In this document: positions 15,457-25,066 of the stretch, piece after piece | How the letters are laid out: each line of letters begins with the position of its first letter | Numbering within the stretch: the stretch's first letter is position 1 | Origin: DATLMR01 sp035634255 | Lineage (GTDB): Bacteria; Acidobacteriota; Blastocatellia; UBA7656 | Direction of reading: 5' to 3' | Length of the DNA: 64,000 nt | Assembly (NCBI GenBank): GCA_035634255.1 | Contig: DASQDI010000061.1 | Location: 1 to 64,000 of the forward strand | The notes under the pieces: generated by a model | Databases searched by the model: none | The model's input: only the letters and a program-made list of their open reading frames with translations | Told to the model about the DNA's origin: nothing | Translations under genes and position numbers: made by a program

Positions 15457-17715
15457 CTATTTCCAGACGGGGATTTTCACGTAGCTGTCGTTTCCCCATT
15501 TTACCTGCAATGGGGCCTTCGCATCATTGATGTCCTCGTCGCTTACGTCCTTGCCGGTGCCATAGTTAATCTGAGCGAAAGGGTTCTTGTTGATGTTCAA
15601 TGTAACAAGCAGACGGCTGCCTTTGCTGAGTCTTCGACTCACCATTCGGGTTTTATTAAAGGGGATTGATTCCACCTTGCCGGGCGTGAGCAAGTTCCTG
15701 ACGGCCATATCTTTCGCATAACTTGCGCGCCCCATAAAGTAAGACAGATGAAACAACTCGCCATTCGGCATTACCTCATACAACACCAAGCCGATATCCA
15801 TGTCCTTTTTGTTGATCGTGGCTTTGATCTCGCCCAGGAACGTGCCGGAGATTTCGACCGGCTCATCGAATGGCTCGCTGATGAAAGCAAACCCGTTGGA
15901 AAGATCGAGTTTCTTGCCCACGATGGGGTCGGGATAGTAGTCATTGTTGACGGTTTTTCTGTCCGCAAAATCCACCTCCTGATAAAGGAATCCCGGCTTG
16001 GATGGCCTTTCCAAGGATAATTGATAATAGTCGCCCGCTCTCACGTCCGTCAGATACAAGGTCAGCACTTCATTAGTCATTCTTTCCAGCGACGGAGCAT
16101 GTCTCCATGTGTTAGTGCCCATCACCTGATAGTTTATTTTGTCCTTCAGCAGCTCAGGCTTCTTGCCGCCGCGCAATACATAGTCCATCCACTGAAAAGT
16201 GATTTCCGGCGTACTGATCTGCGCCACCGGGTCAATGGTGTACCCTCTCAGGGTCGCGTCTTTGCGCGCTCTCTGCGCCCCGAAGTGATCGTAGGGGCCG
16301 ATCAGCAAATAATGGTTGGCATTCTTGTTGTATTTGTAGTGCTCCTTCAGATAGTGCAAGGCGGATTGCTGACCGTCATCGTAATACCCCGTGATGGTCA
16401 AGACGGGAATGTTGATCCTGGCGAATTCGTTCTTGTAGGGAACCATATCCTGCCAGTACTTGTCATAGCTCGGATGCTGCAGCCATCGCTGGAGCCACTT
16501 GTTTGGCATGCCGTCAATAGCATCTATCTGGCGGTAGGATTTTCCGCTCGCATACCATTTGTCGTTGAGGCTAGCCCATCGTTCGCGATCTAAGTAGGTT
16601 TCATTATCGAGAGTTTTGTTATTGGTGGTGTAAAACGCCCAGGCATAATTGACGAACAAAAAAATGTTGTTCTCCATGGGTAGACCATCGCCCGGATTGT
16701 TGGCCACATAGGGGACGATGGTTTTGAGCGCCGGGTGCAGTTTCTTTGTCGCCGCCCACTGCGCAAACCCACTGTAACTCCCGCCATACATGCCCACGCG
16801 CCCGTCGCTCCAGGGCCGTTTACTTATCCAATCGATCACCGCGCGGGCATCCTCGCCGTCGCGCTCGTAGGGCACGGGCGTATCAGGGCTGCGCCCCTTG
16901 CCTCGTGTGTACGCCGCCACGCCAGCGTAACCGCGAGCCGCCATCTTTCTCGCCTCGTAGAAGTACTGCTCGTCGTCGGCATAGATGGTGAAGACAAGAA
17001 GGGCCGGAAGGGGTGCCTTTGCCGATTTGGGCCGCACGATCATCGCGGCGATGTGGGCCCCGTCCGGGGTCTTAATGAGGATCTCTTTGTCGGCAATGTA
17101 GCGTTCGGCATCGTCCTCGGCAATGAGGATGTTGGTCAGGGGCGTCCAGGCTTGAAAGTCCTGGTAGAAGTGATACAGCCTGATCAAAGCCAGTGCATCG
17201 GGCAGAGCGATCTTGTCCTTGCCTTTTTGTTTTTCCACAGCCGCGCGAAGGTCGGCGCGTGCGCGGTTCAGGTCACCAACAAACCAATACAATGCCTCGC
17301 TGGCGGTCTTGTCGTCCAGGCGGTCGAATACTTCACGGAACTCCTGCCTGAACGCTTCGTCCAAAGACAGCCCCGCTGTAGCCTGCTTCGCCCTGGCCTT
17401 CGTGAGTATCTCGAATGGCAGGAGCACCAGAGCGGAAGCCGGGTCTGTGGCCTGCCGCATCTCGGTCAGGGTTCGAAGTGTCGCGACTGCTTCCGGGTAC
17501 TGACCAGCGACGACTTGCAGACGGAACAGAGTGTTGAGGTACCGACTGCGATCAGGCTCCTGATAGTTCGCAACCGCTTGCTTCGCAACCCCCGGCATGA
17601 CACGGGCGAGCGATGCCTCGTCTTTCACAGCATCCCGCGGCAGGTCTAACTCTTGAGCCAAAGCACTGGTGCTAAGGGCAGCACATAAAAGTATAAGACA
17701 GAATAACCTTCGCAT
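15457..17715 (-). CDS. Secreted CocE/NonD-type (S15) hydrolase
   Basis: 752 residues with a cleavable signal peptide (FCLILLCAALSTSALAQ). After an alpha-helical N-terminal region (about 20-200) comes an X-Pro dipeptidyl-peptidase S15/CocE alpha-beta hydrolase domain: DGAHIAAMIVRPKSAKAPLPALLVFTIY, nucleophile in VGMYGGSYSGFAQW, probable Asp in TGYYDDGQ and His in GPYDHFG. The C-terminal part (about 560-752) is the jelly-roll PepX_C domain (FISEPFDEPVEISGTFLGEIKATI). Family members cleave Xaa-Pro dipeptides or ester/amide bonds such as cocaine or glutaryl groups. Probably periplasmic or secreted. The stop lies 46 bp from the preferred start of the GNAT gene on the same strand. Confidence 0.88.
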   Translation of the reverse strand: MRRLFCLILLCAALSTSALAQELDLPRDAVKDEASLARVMPGVAKQAVANYQEPDRSRYLNTLFRLQVVAGQYPEAVATLRTLTEMRQATDPASALVLLPFEILTKARAKQATAGLSLDEAFRQEFREVFDRLDDKTASEALYWFVGDLNRARADLRAAVEKQKGKDKIALPDALALIRLYHFYQDFQAWTPLTNILIAEDDAERYIADKEILIKTPDGAHIAAMIVRPKSAKAPLPALLVFTIYADDEQYFYEARKMAARGYAGVAAYTRGKGRSPDTPVPYERDGEDARAVIDWISKRPWSDGRVGMYGGSYSGFAQWAATKKLHPALKTIVPYVANNPGDGLPMENNIFLFVNYAWAFYTTNNKTLDNETYLDRERWASLNDKWYASGKSYRQIDAIDGMPNKWLQRWLQHPSYDKYWQDMVPYKNEFARINIPVLTITGYYDDGQQSALHYLKEHYKYNKNANHYLLIGPYDHFGAQRARKDATLRGYTIDPVAQISTPEITFQWMDYVLRGGKKPELLKDKINYQVMGTNTWRHAPSLERMTNEVLTLYLTDVRAGDYYQLSLERPSKPGFLYQEVDFADRKTVNNDYYPDPIVGKKLDLSNGFAFISEPFDEPVEISGTFLGEIKATINKKDMDIGLVLYEVMPNGELFHLSYFMGRASYAKDMAVRNLLTPGKVESIPFNKTRMVSRRLSKGSRLLVTLNINKNPFAQINYGTGKDVSDEDINDAKAPLQVKWGNDSYVKIPVWK

Positions 17716-17803
17716 TTAGACTTTCCCTTCCTTACCGAAGATCATGCCAAAGAACAGGCCCATGAGAAAGTATAGTTTATCTCACAGGCTGTTGGCTGCG
17801 CTG

Positions 17804-17825
17804 GGCGACCTTGTCGCGGGTCGCC
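17804..17825. other. Small hairpin in the gap 17716-18104
   Basis: GGCGACC (17804-17810) pairs with 17819-17825 around 8 nt. It lies between a minus-strand and a plus-strand gene, so it is not an obvious terminator. Nothing else is recognisable in the 389-bp gap. Confidence 0.3.
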
Positions 17826-18104
17826 TTGGCGCGAGACTCAATTCTTCCGCCAGTATCTTCATAAAGGCACTATTTGCTGTAAGTAATACAATCCCGTCTC
17901 ATACAACTATATAAGTAGCCCGGTTTCGGGAGCGGTCTTCGCTTGAAAAGTGCTGTCAATGACTTATATCCGAGAGAATTTTACCGTACACCTCTCCAGA
18001 GGGCATTAGGTATATTCTTTGCATTGACGAGAACGTACTCCCCTAGAGGCTATAGAGCCTATTCAGTTAATCGTTCGCATACTGACAAAATAGGAGGCAA
18101 CATT

Positions 18105-18344
18105 ATGTCAGCTAGTAGGGATGAACAAATGCTAAGCAGTGGCGGAGGCAAAGGCGGCTCGGGCGGAGGCGGAGGCGGAGGCGGAGGCAGTAAAGGCGGC
18201 TCCGGTGGGGGTGGCGGCAGTAAAGGCGGCTCCGGTGGAGGGGGCGGTAAGGGCGGCTCCGGTGGGGGTGGCGGCAAGAGCGGCGGCGGCTCTTCTAAGG
18301 GAGGTTCCGGCGGGGGCGGCAAGGGCGGCTCGGGCGGCCGCTGA
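18105..18344 (+). CDS. Glycine-rich low-complexity small protein
   Basis: 79 residues from ATG 18105, set by an AGGAGG site at 18092-18097 with 7-nt spacing; the open frame extends 54 codons upstream without support. After a short head (MSASRDEQMLSS) nearly the whole protein is Gly with Ser and Lys in irregular units such as SKGGSGGGG and KGGSGGGG, ending GGR. There is no signal peptide and no hydrophobic segment, so it would be a disordered, basic, flexible protein. The perfect ribosome site and following terminator-like hairpin argue that it is a real gene rather than a repeat artefact. Function unknown. Confidence 0.65.
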   Translation: MSASRDEQMLSSGGGKGGSGGGGGGGGGSKGGSGGGGGSKGGSGGGGGKGGSGGGGGKSGGGSSKGGSGGGGKGGSGGR

Positions 18345-18390
18345 CCGCACACCGGTCCGGACACGAAAGTACGATAACAATCAGGCACAG

Positions 18391-18421
18391 GGGCTATAGT
18401 ACGACCGACCGGCTATAGCCC
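18391..18421 (+). terminator. Hairpin after the glycine-rich gene
   Basis: GGGCTATAG (18391-18399) pairs perfectly with CTATAGCCC (18413-18421) around a 13-nt loop, 46 bp after the stop of the glycine-rich gene. Only a weak T-rich stretch follows. Confidence 0.55.
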
Positions 18422-18505
18422 TTAGTGTTTAAGCTGAAGTCGCTCTCTGCACGCTTAGCCGAGATGATCAGGTGATATTGCCATTAAAAGGATTCCAGAT
18501 CGAGC

Positions 18506-19402
18506 ATGGGCATACAACACGATTTCTTAGTCAGGCCGGGCAGCCGCCCGCGCCTGAAGAACTACGACTCGGCCTTCACCGGGGACTTCACAGATGAAGG
18601 CGCGGCGGTGGAGAAAATCGAGGCTGACTGCGGCGAGTTAGCGAGCCTGCAGGACAAACTGATGGCCGGGGAGAGGCACGCGCTGCTAATCATCCTCCAG
18701 GCGATAGACGGTTCGGGCAAGGATGGCACCATCAAGCACGTAGCGTCGACTCTCGACCCGCAGGGATGTACGGCGGTCAACTTCAAGAAGCCGTCCGACG
18801 TAGAGAACAGGCACGACTACCTGTGGCGCTTCCACCGGCAGGTGCCGGAGCGCGGGCGGATCACCTTCTTCAACCGCTCCTATTACGAAGAGGTCATCTC
18901 GCCGCGTGTACACCCGGAGCGGTTGGGCGAGCAGAATCTGCCCACGCATAGCAGGGCCAAAGACATTTGGAAGCGGAGGATGGGAGAGATCAACAACTTC
19001 GAGCAATACCTGACGGATAACGGGGTGGCCGTCCTGAAATTCTTCCTACACCTTTCGAAGGAGAAGCAAGCCGAGCGGCTGCTGGAGCGCACTGTGGAAC
19101 CGCCCAAAAAGTGGAAGTTCTCCGCCGCAGACTTGGACAACCGCGAACTGTGGGGCGAGCACGTCAAGGCTCATGAAGAGATGCTCGCGCGCACCAGCAC
19201 TAAAGCGGCACCTTGGTACATCATCCCGGCAGACCACCGCTGGTTCTCGGCGCTCGCCGTCGCCGACCTGATGGTTCGGAAGCTCCGGTCGCTCAAGCTC
19301 CATTACCCCGCCGTCAGAGGCGAGGATAAAAAGGAGATGGATAAGGCCCGGAGACGGCTCGAAGGCGAGTTGCGCCGCCTCGGGTCGTCAGGTGAGGCGT
19401 AG
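18506..19402 (+). CDS. ppk2: Polyphosphate kinase 2 family protein
   Basis: 298 residues. The family signature is clear: Walker A in LQAIDGSGKDGTIKHV, then DPQGCTAVNFKKPSDVENRHDYLWRFHRQVPERGRITFFNRSYYEEV (Walker B FNRSYYE) and RVHPERL, followed by the lid/arginine region and KFFLHLSKEKQAERLLERTVEPPKKWKFSAADL. It moves phosphate between polyphosphate and nucleotides, usually making ADP/ATP or GDP/GTP from polyphosphate; single-domain length fits classes I/III, but class cannot be fixed by eye. Soluble and cytoplasmic. Upstream is the glycine-rich gene; downstream genes are convergent. Confidence 0.9.
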   Translation: MGIQHDFLVRPGSRPRLKNYDSAFTGDFTDEGAAVEKIEADCGELASLQDKLMAGERHALLIILQAIDGSGKDGTIKHVASTLDPQGCTAVNFKKPSDVENRHDYLWRFHRQVPERGRITFFNRSYYEEVISPRVHPERLGEQNLPTHSRAKDIWKRRMGEINNFEQYLTDNGVAVLKFFLHLSKEKQAERLLERTVEPPKKWKFSAADLDNRELWGEHVKAHEEMLARTSTKAAPWYIIPADHRWFSALAVADLMVRKLRSLKLHYPAVRGEDKKEMDKARRRLEGELRRLGSSGEA

Positions 19403-19535
19403 TAGCTGATCAATACCTTGCAGTACCCGCGCAGCGCCGACGCATACTTGCGCTCGTAGCGAGTCGCTTGCACGAAATTGCGGAATTGGCTAGTGGCTTG
19501 ACGATGCGTGTCGATTAGTTCACAGGGGCCAGCCT

Positions 19536-20252
19536 TTATTCTAAGAACCAATCTACCGCCTCCCGCGAGATCTCAGCAGGGATCGTGTGCGGGCCGTCGA
19601 ACTCCCTATACCTCACGTCGTACCCGGCCTTCCTTACCTGCGGTACGATCCGCCTACTGCAACCGTCTATAGGCAGCACCCGGTCTCGCGTCCCGTGAGA
19701 GATGAATAGCCGCGGCGAGCCTTGCCTCCTTGTCGGGGCCATGAAACCCGGCGAGAAAGCCATCACATGTGTGGAAAGGTCGCCGTTGATGATCCCCAGT
19801 GAAAGCGCGTATGACGCCCCATCCGAGAACCCTCCGAACCCGACCCGCCTCGCGTCAATCCAGTACCGATCAAACGTCTGCTCTAACGCCCGATCAATGA
19901 AGGTGACGTCCGGGCCATAGTTACTGGCTATGACATCCCAGGTCTGGCCCCGAGACTCTGGCGCGAGGAGGATGAGGTCCGAAGAGTCGGCAAAGTCCCG
20001 CAGGAGCGACAGGCCTTGGCGGGCGTTACCGCCTGCCCCGTGAAGCATCACCGCCAATGGTGCGGGCCTGTCTCTCCGATATCCGGGCGGGACGTAAATA
20101 AGCCCGTCGCGCCCGGCGTCAAGATTTAACCTCTGCTCTCCGGCGGGCGACGTGGTATCGACCTGCCTCGGTCGCGCCAGCAAAACTCCCGCGCGCGTCT
20201 GCTTACCGTATTGCCCTTGCACTTTATCTGTTCGCACCTCTATCTCCCCCAT
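19536..20252 (-). CDS. Alpha/beta hydrolase, carboxylesterase-like
   Basis: 238 residues. The fold is shown by VMLHGAGGNARQG (oxyanion loop), nucleophile Ser in VGFGGFSDGASYALSL, Asp in ISHGTRDRVLP and His in FDGPHTIP, close to the phospholipase/carboxylesterase and PHB-depolymerase-like groups. No signal peptide. The ATG at 20252 has no ribosome site; a GTG five codons later at 20237 has GGGGGAG upstream and may be the true start. It probably hydrolyses an ester; substrate unknown. It is convergent with ppk2, 133 bp away, with nothing recognisable between. Confidence 0.82.
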   Translation of the reverse strand: MGEIEVRTDKVQGQYGKQTRAGVLLARPRQVDTTSPAGEQRLNLDAGRDGLIYVPPGYRRDRPAPLAVMLHGAGGNARQGLSLLRDFADSSDLILLAPESRGQTWDVIASNYGPDVTFIDRALEQTFDRYWIDARRVGFGGFSDGASYALSLGIINGDLSTHVMAFSPGFMAPTRRQGSPRLFISHGTRDRVLPIDGCSRRIVPQVRKAGYDVRYREFDGPHTIPAEISREAVDWFLE

Positions 20253-20411
20253 TGATCATTCTATTCTAGGGCCAGGGCCGCCTTCGTTGTAAAGGTGGCT
20301 TTCGACAACGTGGCGACACAGGTAGGCGATCAGTGAGGGCAAGCACGCAAGCAGACTGTAGGAGAGTGGCTGTAGCTGCTGAACCCTTTCAAGGCCGGGA
20401 GCCACCTCCCA

Positions 20412-21098
20412 TCAAGGCGGCTCCAGTTCGTATACCCCAATAGCACGCGGGGCCCCCTCTTCCCCCACGCTCCACTTCGTCAGCGTGACCCGCCAGCCGC
20501 CCTCTTCCATCGCTTCCAGCAGGCTCAGGCTCGCCTCTCGGAACGGGTCCGAAAGCAGCACCCGACCACCCCGAACAAGGTTAGACTCGAAGATCCGGCG
20601 CAGGTGTGGGTGCAGTTGCTCTCCGTAGAGGATGTCCGATCCAATTATCCACTCATATCGCCCTGCGTCATCCCACGTCTCCCACTCCGCCAGACGGTAG
20701 TCGATCATCTCTGCCCCGTTCAGAACGCCGTTGCGCTTACAGACCGACATCGCCAGTTCGTTGCGGTCGGTCTGCACAACCCGCCCTCCGAGCGATGCGG
20801 CTACGATCCCAGGCAACCCCGTGCCGGAGCCTAGCTCCAATACACGCTTGCCGTCGAAGGCATCCTCGCGGGAAGCCAGGTCGTGGGCTAGGGCTATCGC
20901 CGCGGGCCAGAGGGCCACCCCGTATGGGAGGCGGTTCGTGTCCTCGCTCAGGTAGTCCGACTCGTCCGCGTAGCTAAGGACAGCGGCGACGTGCAGGATG
21001 ATCCACTCTCGTCCGGCCAGGCGCAGGCGGTACTCGTTGAGCGGGAAATCCCCGGCCGAGGTGCGTAGCAACCTTTGGGGGTCAGTGGGCGATTGCAT
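20412..21098 (-). CDS. Class I SAM-dependent methyltransferase
   Basis: 228 residues from the ATG at 21098, chosen because GGAG lies 10 nt upstream; the frame runs 32 codons further without support. SAM-binding motif I is VLELGSGTGLPGIVAASLGG, followed by the acidic residue in VVQTDRNELAM and EWIIGSDILYGEQLHPHL, a pattern shared with METTL21/Nnt1-type (Methyltransf_16) protein-lysine methyltransferases. A preceding LPYGVALWPAAIALAHDL segment also fits that group. Probably a cytoplasmic protein or small-molecule methyltransferase; target unknown. It stands alone on the minus strand. Confidence 0.82.
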   Translation of the reverse strand: MQSPTDPQRLLRTSAGDFPLNEYRLRLAGREWIILHVAAVLSYADESDYLSEDTNRLPYGVALWPAAIALAHDLASREDAFDGKRVLELGSGTGLPGIVAASLGGRVVQTDRNELAMSVCKRNGVLNGAEMIDYRLAEWETWDDAGRYEWIIGSDILYGEQLHPHLRRIFESNLVRGGRVLLSDPFREASLSLLEAMEEGGWRVTLTKWSVGEEGAPRAIGVYELEPP

Positions 21099-21409
21099 CA
21101 CGAAGGCGCTCCGGTTGAATAAGGTGGGGTAAACCGATCCCACGCAACGACTCGCTTCTCGATGATGCACTCTACGGCCCGCCCGATCAAGCAATCAGCT
21201 ATTTGCAGGTCTTATATTTTTAAGCGCCGTACTGCTCTGTTTTTACAGGTCAAACCAACACACCGATTTCAATTCTCCCGTCAGTCTATATCCCTTCCCT
21301 GCCCCGCCTTCCGGGCTGGCCTTGCGGTGATGGCTTTCTATTCAATGGCAGTCGCGGCCCATGATGAGTGAGGCGCGACGTTCACCCGTCCACATCGCGC
21401 CTCATGTTT

Positions 21410-24400
21410 TCAGAAGTTATATTTCAGCGCCAGTTGAACCTTGCGCGAGGCGCTGACGAACGAGTTCCGCAACAGCCCGAAGTCCGGATTGGTGATGACG
21501 GCGCTGTTAGGCAATCCGTAAGACGGCGTGTTGGTCGCGTTAGTCATCTCCAACCGGAACTCCAGGTCGTGCCCTTCGATGATCCGCGTGCGCTTGCCGA
21601 TCATCAGGTCGAGGTTGATGCGCCTCGGCCCGCGAAAAGCATTCCTGCCGGTGTTGCCCATCTCGCCCGCCGCCGGGACAGTGAACTGCTCGATCTGCCC
21701 CTCGCTGAAGAAGAAGGGGATGCCGTTTTCGGGGTTGATGCGCACCTCGCCCATATGTGGGTCGCAGCCGTTACAATTCGCCAGAGACTGCACGACATTA
21801 CTCACGGTGTTCGACCCAGAGTAGATCGTAAAGGGGCGGCCCGATTGCCGCCGGAACACGCCCGCCACTTCCCAGCCGCCCAGCACGCGATCAACCGCCG
21901 GGTGCCAGCTCCCCCCCCAGCGGCGGTTGCGCCCTATGGGGATTTCGGCGACAAAGCCTCCCTGTAGGACGTGCCTACTGTCGAAGTCTGAATAGGCATA
22001 ATTCAAACTCCGGTCGCGCAAGTCGAATGGCGTGCTCGACGCCGATTGCACGCTTCCTGTGCTGACGCGGGTGAAGGCCGGGTCGAACGAACGGGTGTCG
22101 CGCGACGCCGAGAGCGTGTAACTGAACTGGAGACTCAGCCCATTCCGGTAACGCCGCTGCACCTGCAATTCCAGGGCGTTATAGTTCGAGTAGTCGTTGC
22201 TGTCGAGCACGAACAGCGAACCGAACTGCGGGTACGGCTTGAAGAAAGACGGGCTGAAACCGGCCAGCACGTAGGCGGGCACGCCGCCCTGCAGGCGCGC
22301 CGCGAAATCGGCCGCGACCGCCGCCGCCGAGTTCAACGACAGCGCCGACGTGAAAAGGCGGCGCACCATCTGCGAGCCGGACTCATTGGCGCGGCGGCGC
22401 GTGTCCCTCGACAGCAGGTCGTTAATCAACGGGCTTTCGCCCCCCGCCTGCACGACCTTAAAGGCGTCGAGGAAGCCATTGTTGAAGATGTCTACCTGGT
22501 TGACGTCGTAACCGCCAAACAGCCCGACGCCGCGGTTGCCGATGTAGTTGACCTGTACGACGCTGTCAAAGCCGATCTCGCGCTGGAAGCTGACGCCCCA
22601 CTGGTGCGTCTTCGGGGTGCGCCACGAAGAATCGAGCACCGTCAGCGCGGCATTCGAGAAAGCCGCGGGCTGGCGGAACTGCTCCGGGGTGATGCCGGGC
22701 GGGGGCGCGACCGTCGGCAGGCCGTCGCGCAGGCGGCCGCCGCCCTGGCCGAAGGTGTCGTTGAGAACGGCCAAAGTCGCGCCGGGCGCGCTCTGGAAGA
22801 TTGTCGAAGAGATGACGATGGTGTTGATGCGGTCATAAGCCACACGGTAGTTGGCGCGTATCGAAGTCTTGCCCGACCCGAACGGGTCCCAGGCCAGCCC
22901 CACCGACGGCGCGATGTTGTTCCAGTCATCGTCGTAGAGTTCGCCATCCACGAATTCGATGGCGTCGTCCGGCTCCGCGCCCAGCGTGATGCGCTGATTG
23001 GGGACGAGCACTTCACGGCCGCCACCGCCGCGCGGCGACAGCTTGACCTCCCAGCGCAGCCCCAGGTCGAGCGTGAGGTTCGGGCGCACCTTCCATGTGT
23101 CCTGGGCGTAAAAATCGTACTCGCCGTAGCGCGCATCATATTCGAAGGGGGTGCCGCCCGGCGCGTAATCGGTCTGGCTGGCGGCGACGAACCCCTGGCT
23201 GATGCGGCCCACGCGCCCGAGCAGGTTGTTGATCGTGGCTTGCAGACGCGGGCGGTCGAAGGCCGTGTTCATGTTGCCGGGTATCCCGAACGTCGCGGGG
23301 TCTACGGTATTGATGGCGGTCGAGAAGTTGATGGACGGCTGTATGTTCACCCCGGCCACCGAGCCGCGCGTGTCGACGTGCTGCTGGTAGCGGAAGTTCA
23401 GCCCCCCCTTGAAGGTGTGCGGGCCGGTTATGTAGGCGGCGTTGTCGACGACCTGGTAGGTGGTCAGCCGCCGCAGGTTGCCGAACTCGTTGTTAAACGG
23501 GTCGGTGACGGTGTTGAGGATGAAGCCCGGGCGCTCCAGGAATTCCGGGTCCGGGTTGAGGAAGTTGAACGTGAAGCGGTTTAGTCCCCCCACCAGCTCG
23601 TTGGTGAAACGCTCTGTCGGACTCCAGCGCCAGTTGACCGCCAGGTTGCGCGGGCTGCGGGCGGTGTCTACGATGCTCGGCAGGCCGGGGAACCGGGGCT
23701 CGCCTCCGTTGACCCGGTCGGCGAAGGTGTCCTGACGGCCCCACGCATAGCGCCCGTAGACGGTGTGCCGCTCGTTGAAGGCGTGGTCAATCTTGACGAC
23801 CAGATCTTCCTGCCTCTCGTTCTCGATGGGCGTGAAGGCGAAGCCCGCGGTGTTGAGGCCGTCGCCTACGGTGAAGTCATTGGGCAGAGGCGTCAACGAC
23901 AGGAGGGCCTGGATCGTCGGATCTAGCCCCCTCCCCTCGGGGTCGGAGGCGGCAATGTTATACGTGCCGATATTTATCCCCGGCAGGACGTTGCCGCTGA
24001 AGTCGACCGTCGGCGGGGCGGCCGGGTCGGCGCTCCCCGCCGGCGCATTCCTGCCGCCGATGACGTAACGGAAGATGCCATTGCGCGCCTGTTCCGTGTA
24101 TACGGTGCGCGTGACGATGCGGCTGATGCGGGCGCGCAGCACTTGCAGGTTGGTGAAGAAGAACGTCTTGTTTTTGATGATCGGGCCGCCGAGGCTGAAG
24201 CCGGGGATGTGCTGCACGAACTGGTCGCGCGGCAGCGGCCTGGTCTGGCTGATATTTTCGACTTCGTTGGCGTTGAGGCCGGGCGTGCGGTAGAACCAGA
24301 AGGCGGTGCCGTGAAACTCGTTCGTCCCGGAGCGCGTGATCATCGCCACCTGCGCGCCGCTGTTGCGCCCGTATTCGGCGGTGAAATTGCTGGTGATGAC

Positions 24401-25066
24401 GCGGAATTCCGATATCGAGTCCGGGTTGGTGCGGATCGGCGTGAAGTTCGACCCGCCGGCGCTGGTCTCGTTTATGTCGATGCCATCGAGGGTGAAATTC
24501 CACGCCCGGTCGCGCGTGCCGTGGACGTGGATGCCGCCGCCGGTATTCGTGCCGGTCACGACTCCCGGCTGGAAGAGTACGAGATCGAGCGGGTTGCGCC
24601 CGCGCGCCCCGACAATCGGCAGCGCCTCAATCGTGCGCTGTTCGAGGGTGTTGCCGAAGTTTCCGGAACTGCTGGTCTGCACCAGTTCGGCGGCGGCGTG
24701 CACCTCGACCGTCTCGCTGACCTGGCCTATTTCCAGTTCGACGTTGACGGTCATCGGCTGGCCGATAGAAAGCTGGTTGCCTGCAGAGACGAATTTCTTA
24801 AAGCCTGACTTTTCCACGGTGACGGTATACGTCCCCACCTGAACGGAGTCGAAGACGTAAGTGCCTGTGGAAGTGGTGTCGGTGGTGTAGGAAATCTGTG
24901 TCGCTTCGTTGGTTAAGGTAACAGTGGCTCCAGGGATGATCGCGCCGCCCGAATCGAGGACTGTACCTGTGACGCGCGAAGTCGTTCCCTGTCCCAAAAC
25001 CGGCCCGACCGGGAGCAGCATCAGGGCGGTCAGGAAAATGCGAAGGTAAGAACTGGGCTTTCTCAA
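21410..25066 (-). CDS. TonB-dependent receptor, Oar-like, complete
   Basis: 1218 residues. The start is a TTG at 25066 with AGGAGGAG just upstream. Signal peptide (LRIFLTALMLLPVGPVLGQ), then a carboxypeptidase-regulatory-like beta-sandwich (about 30-115, GTVLDSGGAIIPGATVTLTN), a plug domain (about 125-240, with TLDGIDINETSAGG and ISEFRVITSNFTAEYGRNSGAQV) and a long barrel ending in Phe (VQLALKYNF). It is an outer-membrane, energy-coupled importer or adhesin; this architecture is strongly expanded in Acidobacteriota and often linked to polymer or peptide uptake. No TonB box is obvious. The gene is solitary; 25067-25358 upstream shows no gene. Confidence 0.92.
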   Translation of the reverse strand: MRKPSSYLRIFLTALMLLPVGPVLGQGTTSRVTGTVLDSGGAIIPGATVTLTNEATQISYTTDTTSTGTYVFDSVQVGTYTVTVEKSGFKKFVSAGNQLSIGQPMTVNVELEIGQVSETVEVHAAAELVQTSSSGNFGNTLEQRTIEALPIVGARGRNPLDLVLFQPGVVTGTNTGGGIHVHGTRDRAWNFTLDGIDINETSAGGSNFTPIRTNPDSISEFRVITSNFTAEYGRNSGAQVAMITRSGTNEFHGTAFWFYRTPGLNANEVENISQTRPLPRDQFVQHIPGFSLGGPIIKNKTFFFTNLQVLRARISRIVTRTVYTEQARNGIFRYVIGGRNAPAGSADPAAPPTVDFSGNVLPGINIGTYNIAASDPEGRGLDPTIQALLSLTPLPNDFTVGDGLNTAGFAFTPIENERQEDLVVKIDHAFNERHTVYGRYAWGRQDTFADRVNGGEPRFPGLPSIVDTARSPRNLAVNWRWSPTERFTNELVGGLNRFTFNFLNPDPEFLERPGFILNTVTDPFNNEFGNLRRLTTYQVVDNAAYITGPHTFKGGLNFRYQQHVDTRGSVAGVNIQPSINFSTAINTVDPATFGIPGNMNTAFDRPRLQATINNLLGRVGRISQGFVAASQTDYAPGGTPFEYDARYGEYDFYAQDTWKVRPNLTLDLGLRWEVKLSPRGGGGREVLVPNQRITLGAEPDDAIEFVDGELYDDDWNNIAPSVGLAWDPFGSGKTSIRANYRVAYDRINTIVISSTIFQSAPGATLAVLNDTFGQGGGRLRDGLPTVAPPPGITPEQFRQPAAFSNAALTVLDSSWRTPKTHQWGVSFQREIGFDSVVQVNYIGNRGVGLFGGYDVNQVDIFNNGFLDAFKVVQAGGESPLINDLLSRDTRRRANESGSQMVRRLFTSALSLNSAAAVAADFAARLQGGVPAYVLAGFSPSFFKPYPQFGSLFVLDSNDYSNYNALELQVQRRYRNGLSLQFSYTLSASRDTRSFDPAFTRVSTGSVQSASSTPFDLRDRSLNYAYSDFDSRHVLQGGFVAEIPIGRNRRWGGSWHPAVDRVLGGWEVAGVFRRQSGRPFTIYSGSNTVSNVVQSLANCNGCDPHMGEVRINPENGIPFFFSEGQIEQFTVPAAGEMGNTGRNAFRGPRRINLDLMIGKRTRIIEGHDLEFRLEMTNATNTPSYGLPNSAVITNPDFGLLRNSFVSASRKVQLALKYNF

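Noticed and set aside
16735..17649. A 304-codon plus-strand open frame opposite the CocE-type hydrolase
   Set aside because: No recognisable domains or ribosome site, and it lies wholly within a well-supported gene on the other strand.
18136..18340. Repeated GGC/GGA units considered as a DNA-level tandem or CRISPR-like repeat
   Set aside because: The repeats follow the codons of a glycine-rich reading frame with a strong ribosome site, and there are no spacers.
22046..23584. A 512-codon open frame on the plus strand opposite the large receptor gene
   Set aside because: It is an Arg/Glu/Val-rich antisense shadow caused by high GC in third positions; the minus-strand frame encodes a coherent TonB-dependent receptor.
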